In this document: positions 26,681 to 34,970 of the stretch, piece by piece
Numbering within the stretch: position 1 is the first letter of the stretch
How the letters are laid out: each line of letters starts with the position of its first letter
Origin: Bacteroidales bacterium
GTDB lineage: Bacteria; Bacteroidota; Bacteroidia; Bacteroidales; JAIOZK01
Direction: 5' to 3'
Length of the DNA: 42,864 nt
Assembly: GCA_021740625.1 (NCBI GenBank)
Contig: JAIOZK010000031.1
Location: forward strand, 1-42,864
Notes under the pieces: model-generated
Database searches by the model: none
What the model was told of the DNA's origin: nothing
The model's input: only the letters and a program-made list of their open reading frames with translations
Made by a program: the position numbers and the translations under genes

Positions 26681-29600
26681 ATGCTGAAACTGCAGTTCAA
26701 GGATAAGATCAACATTGGCTTCGGGGTATTCTTCCTGCTGTATGTGATCGCGATGTTGCTGGTGAGTATCTTCACCCTCCGTAAATCGTTTGAGCAGGTT
26801 TATCAACGCGAACTGGTGAATATGACTGAATCCATATTCCATATTGCACATGCATCTTTTGAGGATACACAGAAAATGCTCAATGATAATATCAATGTGT
26901 TAAAGCATTTTGTTGGCGACAGGTCCAGAATTGATTCATCTGAAAAGATCGAAGTGAGGATTGAAAACCAGATCAGCCGGCAAAGCAAGCTTAAAGAAAT
27001 TCCGCTTATGTTTGTGGACAATCATGTAGGATTAAGCAAAAAGGTAAGCTTCAACAATGAATTGGTTGATTACATCACCCGGCAGATTGGTGCTACGGTT
27101 ACGATCTTTCAACTGATTGACGAAGGTTTGCTCAGGATTTCAACTTCTGTTCAGCGCGCCGATTCAACTTATGCCAATGGAACATACATTCCCACTACAT
27201 CGCCGGTATACAGGACCATCCTCAATGGAGAGACCTATCAGGGCAGGGCTTATGTGGTGGATGATTACTATATCACGGCCTATCGTCCGCTCTATCAGGG
27301 AGATCAACTCATTGGGGCTTACTATGTAGGCGTGAGGCAAAGCAAGCTGGATATGCTCAACCGCACCATCAAAAGTTATAAACTTGGTGAAACTTATTTT
27401 CCCTATGTCATTTCAACGGAGGGGGATGTTGTGATACACCCTTATATTGATGGTGGTAATATATTGCATGCCAGAGATTTGAATGGTCGTTTCTTCATCA
27501 GGGAAATGGTGGAAAATGTGCTGGAAAACAAAAATTATTCCGGAAGCCTTGAATATGAATGGACCCATGAAACAAAGGAAACTCCTGTCACTCGTGTGAT
27601 CTACTATAAGTATTTTCCACAAATGGATTGGATCATTGCGGTGGGAATCAACAAAGAAGTGATATACAATCCCCTCTATGAGCAAATTACAACAACCATT
27701 ATTGTTTCTCTGATCCTTTTCGTGATCGTATTGGTTTTTGTATTCCTGATGGGCCGGGTTTTTACAAGGCAATTGAAATCGCTTACGGCGGGTATTGAGC
27801 AATTTTCCAGGAAGAAATTTGATGTCAGGATACCGGTAAAAACCAGTGATGAACTTGGAATGGTGGCAAAAACCTTCAATAAAATGGCAGCCCAACTCAG
27901 GTCTTTTTATGAAGATTTGGAAAACAAGGTAAAAAAAAGGACAGAGGAAATTACAGAGATCAATCAAAAACTCCTGAAACAAAAGGAGGAATTAGAAGAA
28001 TCGCATGAAGAGATCATGGCTTCTAATGAAGAATTGCAAACACTGAACGAGGCCCTTACGGAAAGTGAAGAAAAATTCAGGCGCCTGGTAGAAAACCTCA
28101 AAGAGGAGTACATTTTTTATTCTCAGTTACCCGATGGAGGCTACAGCTATATCAGCCCATCCGTTAAAAATGTATTGGGATATTCGGTGCAGGAAGCCAT
28201 GGGTGGACTTACCAGGTTTCTTACAGAAGCTGAGGAGAACAAGGAGGCTTTAGAAAAGGTCAGGGAGGGTTTGAAGGGAAAAAGGCAGGAAATATTCACC
28301 CTGGAGTTTTACGACAGCCAGGGAAATCCCAGGACCTTTGAGGTGACCGAAACACCGGTATTTGATAAGAGCAAAAAAATGATCGCACTGGAAGGGATTG
28401 CAAAAGATATCACCCAGTATATAAAAAACCAGAAGATCATCCAGCGTGAAAAAGAATTAGCAGAGATGATCCTGAAGGTTGTTCCCAGTGCTGTGTTTAC
28501 TGTGAATCAAGATGCAGAAATTACCTCCTGGAACCAAAAAGCCCGGGAATTAACAGGTTTTTCTGCGGCAGAAGTTATGAACAAACCCTGCCAGGTTTTT
28601 GCCGAATCACCTTGCAACAAAAGCTGCGGTTTGTTTGATGATAAAGTTGAAAAGCCTATCAGCAAGAAAGAGTGTACCATTGTTACCAAGCATGGCAACA
28701 GGCGAACCGTCATCAAGAATGCCGATCTGTTGAAAGATTTGAATGGGAATGTGATCGGTGGTATTGAGAGTTTTGAAGATATAACGGAACGAAAAAATGC
28801 CGAAGAGAAGATCAAAAAGGCCAACAAGGAGCTTTTTGCACAAAAGGAAGAATTGCAACAGGCGCTGAAGGATCTGGAGGAAGCGCAGAGCCAATTGATA
28901 CAATCGGAAAAAATGGCTGCACTCGGACAATTGATAGCGGGTATCGCGCACGAGATCAATACACCCCTGGGCGCTATCAACGCTTCATCCGGGAATCTTG
29001 CTGATTCGCTGGGTACGGCTGTGGAAAACTTACCCATGCTTATTCGCAACATGGCCCGCGATGGCATCAATCTTTTTATCAAACTGCTCCGGCTGATCGA
29101 ATGGGAGCTTCCGGAATTATCCTCTCGTGAGAAAAGACAATTGAAAAAACAACTGGTGAAAAAGCTGGAAGCGGAGAGGATCGAAAATCCCGATTCCATT
29201 GCGGAATCGATCATTTATATGAAGCTCCAGGGAAATGTCGATACGCTTATGCCTTTGCTGGTCCAAACACCCAATGCCGGCTTTATCGTTTCTTATACCC
29301 GCAATATCGTATCGGTTCAAAAAAATTCAAAAAACATAGGATTAGCTGTCGAGAAGGCTTCCAGTGTGGTGAGCGCCTTGAAGAAGTTTATTCACAAAGA
29401 TCAGACCGGTGAAAAAGTCAGGACCAACATCAATGAAAACCTGGAAGTGATATTTACCCTGTTTGCAAATAAATTCAAGAAGGGCATCGAATTGCAAAAG
29501 GAACTGGGCGAGATACCGGAAGTGAAGTGTTATACGGACGAACTGAATCAGGTGTGGTCGAACATTATACAAAATGCCATACAGGCAATGGGTGACAAAG

Positions 29601-29857
29601 GAACATTGTTTGTGAAAACAACAAAAGATTCGGGGCAGGTTCATGTGTTGATCCGTGATAGCGGCCCCGGTATTCCTGAAGAAATAATTGATAGAATATT
29701 TGAGCCCTTGTTTACAACCAAACCCCAGGGAGAGGGCAGTGGTCTTGGACTGGATATCGTGAAGAAGATAATCGAACGGCATAAGGGAAACATCAAAGTG
29801 GATAGCAAACCCGGAGAGGGTACGACATTTATTGTTTCCCTGCCACTAAATAAATAA
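26681..29857 (+). CDS. Membrane sensor histidine kinase (Cache-HAMP-PAS-PAS-HisKA-HATPase)
   Basis: A 1058-residue kinase. TM1 is ~11-33, an extracytoplasmic Cache-type sensor ~40-325 (YITAYRPLYQGDQLIGAYYVG), TM2 ~337-362, HAMP ~363-415 and a coiled coil ~415-465. PAS1 is ~466-585. PAS2, ~593-705, has a cysteine set C-x7-C-x3-C-x15-C starting at KPCQVF. A second coiled coil precedes the DHp domain, with phospho-acceptor H757 in AGIAHEINTPLG. About 130 residues separate H757 from the second DHp helix (VEKASSVVSALKKF), far more than usual. HATPase motifs are NIIQNAIQAM, DSGPGIP and GEGSGLGL. The stop overlaps the next gene's ATG by one base (TAATG). It probably starts a phosphorelay with the two following genes. 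Confidence 0.92.
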   Translation: MLKLQFKDKINIGFGVFFLLYVIAMLLVSIFTLRKSFEQVYQRELVNMTESIFHIAHASFEDTQKMLNDNINVLKHFVGDRSRIDSSEKIEVRIENQISRQSKLKEIPLMFVDNHVGLSKKVSFNNELVDYITRQIGATVTIFQLIDEGLLRISTSVQRADSTYANGTYIPTTSPVYRTILNGETYQGRAYVVDDYYITAYRPLYQGDQLIGAYYVGVRQSKLDMLNRTIKSYKLGETYFPYVISTEGDVVIHPYIDGGNILHARDLNGRFFIREMVENVLENKNYSGSLEYEWTHETKETPVTRVIYYKYFPQMDWIIAVGINKEVIYNPLYEQITTTIIVSLILFVIVLVFVFLMGRVFTRQLKSLTAGIEQFSRKKFDVRIPVKTSDELGMVAKTFNKMAAQLRSFYEDLENKVKKRTEEITEINQKLLKQKEELEESHEEIMASNEELQTLNEALTESEEKFRRLVENLKEEYIFYSQLPDGGYSYISPSVKNVLGYSVQEAMGGLTRFLTEAEENKEALEKVREGLKGKRQEIFTLEFYDSQGNPRTFEVTETPVFDKSKKMIALEGIAKDITQYIKNQKIIQREKELAEMILKVVPSAVFTVNQDAEITSWNQKARELTGFSAAEVMNKPCQVFAESPCNKSCGLFDDKVEKPISKKECTIVTKHGNRRTVIKNADLLKDLNGNVIGGIESFEDITERKNAEEKIKKANKELFAQKEELQQALKDLEEAQSQLIQSEKMAALGQLIAGIAHEINTPLGAINASSGNLADSLGTAVENLPMLIRNMARDGINLFIKLLRLIEWELPELSSREKRQLKKQLVKKLEAERIENPDSIAESIIYMKLQGNVDTLMPLLVQTPNAGFIVSYTRNIVSVQKNSKNIGLAVEKASSVVSALKKFIHKDQTGEKVRTNINENLEVIFTLFANKFKKGIELQKELGEIPEVKCYTDELNQVWSNIIQNAIQAMGDKGTLFVKTTKDSGQVHVLIRDSGPGIPEEIIDRIFEPLFTTKPQGEGSGLGLDIVKKIIERHKGNIKVDSKPGEGTTFIVSLPLNK

Positions 29858-30279
29858 TGAGCATGATGAATAAGAAAGTTATTGTATGTGTTGATGATGA
29901 GCCTATGATCCTGAGCAGTCTGACCGAACAATTGCAAAAATTATTCGGAGAACAGTATCAGTATGAAACTGCTGAAAATGCAGAAGAAGGCATGGAATTG
30001 CTGGATGAGCTTAAAAAAGAAGGTACCGAAGTCATGGCCATTGTTTCCGACTGGCTGATGCCGGATGTTAAAGGCGATGAATTCCTGATCAGGGTGCATA
30101 AAAAATATCCTGATATTGTGAAGGTAATGCTTACCGGGCAGGCAAACCAGAAATCCATCGAAAATGCCAGACAACATGCCGGGCTGCATGCCTGTATTTA
30201 TAAACCCTGGACTGACAACGACCTGAAAGTCATTATCAACACAGGTCTTGGTGAAAAATCTGACGAAATAGCGAAATAA
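29857..30279 (+). CDS. Single-domain response regulator (REC only)
   Basis: A 140-residue receiver domain without an output domain. Acidic pocket residues are D13-D14, the phospho-acceptor is D65 (IVSDWLMPD), T93 is in MLTGQAN and K116 in YKPW. It starts at 29857 with one base shared with the kinase stop codon (TAATG), and its own stop is two bases before the next gene. It therefore likely carries phosphoryl groups between the Cache kinase and the following receiver-kinase. It closely resembles the receiver of the next protein (both have LTGQAN and a KPW motif), so a local duplication is probable. Confidence 0.92.
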   Translation: MSMMNKKVIVCVDDEPMILSSLTEQLQKLFGEQYQYETAENAEEGMELLDELKKEGTEVMAIVSDWLMPDVKGDEFLIRVHKKYPDIVKVMLTGQANQKSIENARQHAGLHACIYKPWTDNDLKVIINTGLGEKSDEIAK

Positions 30280-30281
30280 TT

Positions 30282-31469
30282 ATGAACCGACCTGTTATAT
30301 TATGTGTTGATGACGAAACCATCATTACAGATGCGCTGAAGGATCAGCTTCAGCATAGCTTTGGTGAGGAGTTTGAAATTGAAACCTCTGATAGTGGAGG
30401 AGATGCACTGGAGCTTTTCGAAGAACTCTTGCAGGACAATCGTGAAGTACCGGTGGTGATTGCCGACTATATCATGCCGGGCATCAAAGGAGATGAACTG
30501 CTGATCAGCATTCATAACAAGGATTCTATCACCAGGAATATCCTGCTGACCGGTCAGGCGAATCTCGAAGGCATTACAAATGCTGTCAATAAGGCCGATT
30601 TGTACCGTTTTATCCAGAAGCCCTGGGATCTGGATGATCTTACACTTACCATCAAAGAAGCTGCCAGGAGCTATTTTCAGCAAAAAACAATTCAAAAACA
30701 AAACAAGGAATTATCGGAACTGAACAAATCACTTGAAAAAAAAGTAGGTGAAAGAACATATGAGTTGCAGGAATTAAACAACACAAAAGATAAATTTTTT
30801 TCGATCATCGCCCATGATCTGAAAAATCCTTTCAATGCCTTGTTGGGGTTTTCACAACATCTTGTGGAGGAGTATGAAAATACATCCGGGGAAGAAATTA
30901 AAGAAATGCTTTATGCGATGAAAGAGGCTTCCGAAAATGCTTACAAGCTTTTGCAGAATCTGCTGGAGTGGTCGCGCTCTCAAACCGGACGAATTTCCTG
31001 GAATCCCGGTAAATTATTTATGGAATCCCTCATTTCTGAGAATATTGATATTTTGAAAAAGGCTGCGATTAACAAGAATATTAAATTCGAAGTGGATCTT
31101 CCCGATGTTTTAATTGCTTATGCGGATGAAAACATGGTGAAAACGATCATCCGGAATTTGTTGTCAAATGCCATTAAATATTCTTATGAAGGCGGAAAGA
31201 TCACTGTTTCCGGAAAGGTTGATAGTAACTACATTCGTATCTGTATCGCTGATCAGGGAGTAGGGATCGACGAGGAAGGTAAAAAGAAACTCTTCAGGAT
31301 CGATTCCGATTATTCTACCACAGGCACTGCCAATGAAGAGGGAACCGGTCTGGGTTTGATCCTTTGCAAAGAGTTTGTTGAGAAGAACAAAGGTGAGATA
31401 TGGGTGGAAAGCGAAAAAGGCAAAGGAAGTAAGTTTTGTTTTACATTGCCGGAGAAGAAGGTACAATAA
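30282..31469 (+). CDS. Receiver-histidine kinase (REC-HisKA-HATPase), soluble
   Basis: A 395-residue cytoplasmic protein with no membrane segment. The N-terminal receiver has D10-D11, phospho-acceptor D62 (VIADYIMPG) and K113 (QKPW). A coiled coil (~130-165) leads to HisKA with H178 in FFSIIAHDLKNPFNALLGF, and the HATPase domain has NLLSNAIKYS, DQGVGIDEE and EEGTGLGL. A receiver in front of a kinase usually tunes the kinase, so this protein may be switched by the upstream kinase or by the lone receiver. It lacks a DNA-binding domain. It is the third gene of the unit; 246 bp with no clear terminator separate it from the hybrid regulator. Confidence 0.92.
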   Translation: MNRPVILCVDDETIITDALKDQLQHSFGEEFEIETSDSGGDALELFEELLQDNREVPVVIADYIMPGIKGDELLISIHNKDSITRNILLTGQANLEGITNAVNKADLYRFIQKPWDLDDLTLTIKEAARSYFQQKTIQKQNKELSELNKSLEKKVGERTYELQELNNTKDKFFSIIAHDLKNPFNALLGFSQHLVEEYENTSGEEIKEMLYAMKEASENAYKLLQNLLEWSRSQTGRISWNPGKLFMESLISENIDILKKAAINKNIKFEVDLPDVLIAYADENMVKTIIRNLLSNAIKYSYEGGKITVSGKVDSNYIRICIADQGVGIDEEGKKKLFRIDSDYSTTGTANEEGTGLGLILCKEFVEKNKGEIWVESEKGKGSKFCFTLPEKKVQ

Positions 31470-31661
31470 CTTCTGCTTATTCCGGTAAATGGCTATTGCT
31501 TTCGCTCGGATTTTTATACCATTCCTGATTAACGCTTCCTCCCGATTCTGCCCATGCCCTGAATCCGGGATAAGCTACAATGATTACCATCCTTTCATTG
31601 GGTATCCGGAATTCTACTGCAAATAATAAGTATATTTGGAACAAACGGATCAGTTAAAATA

Positions 31662-31695
31662 TTTTCCACTTCAATTTGTATTTTAATTAAATTTG
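31662..31695 (+). promoter_or_regulatory. Promoter-like sequence for the hybrid regulator
   Basis: TAAATTTG at 31688-31695 matches TAnnTTTG and has a T-rich -33 region (TTTTCC from 31662) 22 bases upstream. It lies 20 bases before the ATG at 31716. Another TATATTTG at 31631-31638 is a weaker alternative. The rest of the gap 31470-31715 has no recognisable gene. Confidence 0.4.
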
Positions 31696-31715
31696 ACTTG
31701 TAAAGTTTTTCTTAA

Positions 31716-34700
31716 ATGGGGGTTAACTTTTTTAATATCTTGCTTGCCTTGAATTTTTTAATGCTGCTTTGGGCAGGGGCTCCCATAAATAGGGACTCAA
31801 CTCAATATTCAGAGTTGGAGGACGATTTAATTTCTCTTCAAAACAAAGAACAAATTGATAGTGCAATTAATAAAGCATATGCGCTGAATTATTCTGATCC
31901 TGAGCAAGCCCTGAATTTGGCTGAAAATGCCCTAATTCGTTCCAAAGAATTGTCATATACTTCGGGAATAGCATCTGCATATTCTAAAATGGCTATTGTT
32001 TTTAAAAACACAGGAAAATATGAGAAAGGCATTGCTGCATGCGATTCTGCTCTTAAATACTCAAGTTTCATAAACAATAGTGAAATCAAAGCACAGGCCT
32101 TTAACACCAAAGGAACCATTTACTATTATCAGTCCAAATACCGGCTTGCTATTAATTGGTATGAGAGATCTCTCGAAATTTATAAAAGCAGGGAAATGGC
32201 ATCACATGCTGCGACCCTGCTGAATAATATTGGTTTGGCTCTTAGCGAGCTAGCTGATTATAACCAGGCATTGGATTATTATTTTGAGGCCTTGAAAATA
32301 CATGAACAGGAGAACCATAAAGAAGGAATTGCCCTAACCCTGGCCAATATTGGAATCGTTTACTTTAATCTTGGTAATCTGGATAAAGCAATGGAGTTTT
32401 ATGGGAGATCATTAAACATAAGGTTGGAAATAAAAGATGATTTTGGTATTGCTTCATGTTATACCAATATGGGGAATGTTTATATATCACTGGGCAAAAG
32501 CGATACGGCCCTGAATTGTTACAGAAAGGCTTTGCGTATATTTCAAAACAAAAAAGACATCAACAATGTTGCATCTACCTATTTGTTGTTTGGGTATTAT
32601 TTTATAAGCAATGGCGATTACGACAGTGCGCTGATTTATTACGACAAGGTCTTACAAATCGGAAAGGAAATTAAAAGTGAGAATAATATTGCTCATGCAA
32701 GTCTTAACCTTGGCTTTTGCCATATCAATTTAGGAAACTATGATGAAGCCTTTGATTATTTGTTGCTGAGCAAGAGATTTTTTGAAAAAACCGGTGATAG
32801 GAATATGCTTCAATATCCTTATCGTGCGCTAACTGATTATTATGAGCTTGTCGGCAAATATGATTCTTCCTTGGCATATTATAAAAAGTACTCTGATCTT
32901 CATGATAGCCTTTTAAGGGTAGAATCCTCCAAAAGGATCACTGAAGCTGAATTGTTATATGATTCGGAAAAACAGGAAAACAAGATAGCTTTGCTCACCA
33001 AAGAAAAGCAAATTAATGATATTCAGTTGCAAAAGCAGAAGCAATACCGGAATACATTGATTGTCGGAGCACTTGTGATTATATTATTTACTGTGTTTTT
33101 AATATGGCGGTTTTTTGAAAAGCAAAAAGCCAACAAGCTTTTACGATTAAAAAATGAAGAACTCGCCAAAAAAAGCCAACAAATACAAAATCAAAACAGG
33201 CAGATAGAAGAACAAATTGAAAGGTTGAAAGAATTGGATGAAACAAAAGCAAAGTTCTTTGCCAACATTTCGCATGAATTCAGAACACCCTTAACCCTCA
33301 TCAAAGGTCCGGTAGAGGACGTTTTGCGTAGCCACGAAAATAAACTGATCGATGAAAGAAGACGCAACCTTGAGGTTTCTCTGGAAAATATCAATAAGCT
33401 CAGGAAATTGATAGATCAGATTCTTGACCTTGCCAAATTGCAGTCAGGAAAATTAAAACTCCGTACGCATCGGCAGGATCTGATCGCTTTTCTTAACAGG
33501 CAAATAAATTCCTTTCAATCTGCATTGGCCCGTAAACCCGGATTAAACCTGAGTTTTCATCATGCTGATCAAAAGCTGTTCCTTTACTTTGATGAAAATA
33601 AACTGGAAACCATTTTTATCAATATTCTCTCCAACGCCGTAAAATATTCAGCAGGGAAAGGAGAATTAAAGATATCCGTTGAAAATGGCAGGGATCACAC
33701 AAAACCAACCGGTAATTTTATCAGGATAAAGATATCTGATGACGGCATCGGAATCAAGCCCGAAGAACTTGAGCATATTTTTAGTCGTTTTTATCGTTCA
33801 CAATCAGCTTCAAATTCAAATTTGGAAGGAACCGGAATTGGTCTTGAGCTGACCAAAGAGCTGGTTGCATTGCATGGAGGTGAAATCTGTGTGGAAAGCG
33901 AATACGGAAAGGGTACAACATTTATCATTGATCTTCCTGAAGGGAAAGATCATCTTTCGAATGATGAAATCGTGCTTGAAGCAGAAAATGAGATGCTTGC
34001 GCAAACCTACATGTCGGCGAAAGTGGAAAAATCCGGTTCTCAAAAAAATGCTACAATACCTCAGGAATTTGAAGGAGCGAGACAGAAAATCTTGCTGGTA
34101 GAAGACAACACTGAGATGAGAAATTATATTCTGGGCCACCTGAAAGGAAATTTCGAAGTTCTTGAAGCAGAAAACGGGAAGGAGGGATTGGAGAAAGCAT
34201 TAAAAGAAATGCCCGATTTAATCATTTCCGATTTGATGATGCCGGTGATGGATGGTTTGCAATTTCTTCAAAAAGTGCGCGAAAACAAATTGCTCCATGA
34301 TGTAGCTTTTATCATGCTCACTGCCAGGGCTGATGAGGAAGACCGGCTTAGCGGATACAAAGCCAAAGCAGATGAATATATTACCAAGCCGTTCAGTTCG
34401 GAAGAGCTTATTTTAAGGGTCAGCAATTTGCTTTATACCAGAAAACACCTGGAAGAAAAATACAGCAGGAAAGTAATTAACATTGATTTTGAAGACAAAA
34501 ATCTGATTCCTGCAGATAAGGAATTTTTAAACCGGATGAAAGCCATCGTAATTGAAAATATTGCAAATACCGGCTTTGAAATGAAGGACTTTGCTGCAAA
34601 GGCATTTCTGAGTGAAAGACAATTGCGCAGGAAATTAAATGAAATCTCCGGTGTAAGCCCGGTTGAATTCATACGGCAAATCCGGCTTTTAAAAGCAAAA

Positions 34701-34844
34701 GAATTGTTAGAAAACAAAGTTTATTTTAGCATTGCTGAAGTATCGGCAGCCGTAGGTTTTAACAACCCACATTACTTTTCTAAAATGTTCAGAAAGATGT
34801 TTGGTTTAACTCCAAATGATCAGTTGGGCAAAAAGATTTCCTGA
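31716..34844 (+). CDS. Hybrid two-component regulator: TPR sensor-HisKA-HATPase-REC-AraC
   Basis: A 1042-residue one-protein two-component system. Residues 1-~22 are an N-terminal export signal or anchor. About eight TPR units fill ~55-420 (YEKGIAACDSAL, YNQALDYYFEAL, LDKAMEFYGRSL). A transmembrane helix lies at ~447-466 (NTLIVGALVIILFTVFLIW), so the TPRs face the periplasm. A coiled coil leads to HisKA with H520 in ANISHEFRTPL. The HATPase region has NILSNAVKYS, DDGIGIKPEE and GTGIGLELT. The receiver has D839 in IISDLMMPVMDG. A C-terminal AraC-type HTH (~935-1040) has LSERQLRRKLNEISG and AVGFNNPHYFSKMFRKMFG. The family switches on nearby loci in response to periplasmic signals. The downstream giant secreted protein is a plausible target. 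Confidence 0.93.
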   Translation: MGVNFFNILLALNFLMLLWAGAPINRDSTQYSELEDDLISLQNKEQIDSAINKAYALNYSDPEQALNLAENALIRSKELSYTSGIASAYSKMAIVFKNTGKYEKGIAACDSALKYSSFINNSEIKAQAFNTKGTIYYYQSKYRLAINWYERSLEIYKSREMASHAATLLNNIGLALSELADYNQALDYYFEALKIHEQENHKEGIALTLANIGIVYFNLGNLDKAMEFYGRSLNIRLEIKDDFGIASCYTNMGNVYISLGKSDTALNCYRKALRIFQNKKDINNVASTYLLFGYYFISNGDYDSALIYYDKVLQIGKEIKSENNIAHASLNLGFCHINLGNYDEAFDYLLLSKRFFEKTGDRNMLQYPYRALTDYYELVGKYDSSLAYYKKYSDLHDSLLRVESSKRITEAELLYDSEKQENKIALLTKEKQINDIQLQKQKQYRNTLIVGALVIILFTVFLIWRFFEKQKANKLLRLKNEELAKKSQQIQNQNRQIEEQIERLKELDETKAKFFANISHEFRTPLTLIKGPVEDVLRSHENKLIDERRRNLEVSLENINKLRKLIDQILDLAKLQSGKLKLRTHRQDLIAFLNRQINSFQSALARKPGLNLSFHHADQKLFLYFDENKLETIFINILSNAVKYSAGKGELKISVENGRDHTKPTGNFIRIKISDDGIGIKPEELEHIFSRFYRSQSASNSNLEGTGIGLELTKELVALHGGEICVESEYGKGTTFIIDLPEGKDHLSNDEIVLEAENEMLAQTYMSAKVEKSGSQKNATIPQEFEGARQKILLVEDNTEMRNYILGHLKGNFEVLEAENGKEGLEKALKEMPDLIISDLMMPVMDGLQFLQKVRENKLLHDVAFIMLTARADEEDRLSGYKAKADEYITKPFSSEELILRVSNLLYTRKHLEEKYSRKVINIDFEDKNLIPADKEFLNRMKAIVIENIANTGFEMKDFAAKAFLSERQLRRKLNEISGVSPVEFIRQIRLLKAKELLENKVYFSIAEVSAAVGFNNPHYFSKMFRKMFGLTPNDQLGKKIS

Positions 34845-34909
34845 TTTTAATTCTTATACATTCAATTCGGACAAAATATAGCACAAATCGGACGACTTCT
34901 CCAAAACGC

Positions 34910-34941
34910 TTGCATTTGAGGGATTTAAGCTGATAAATTTG
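34910..34941 (+). promoter_or_regulatory. Promoter-like sequence for the giant secreted protein
   Basis: TTG at 34910-34912 and TAAATTTG at 34934-34941 are separated by 21 bases, fitting the Bacteroidota -33/-7 arrangement (TTG, 19-21 bases, TAnnTTTG). The start codon is 29 bases further on. This separates the gene from the hybrid regulator, which ends at 34844. Confidence 0.5.
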
Positions 34942-34970
34942 AGGTGTGAACCCCAAACAATGATCGCGTT

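Noticed and set aside
31477-31650. About 58-residue minus-strand frame in the gap between the receiver-kinase and hybrid regulator genes
   Set aside because: It contains one late ATG, no ribosome site and no recognisable family; a chance frame or an old remnant.
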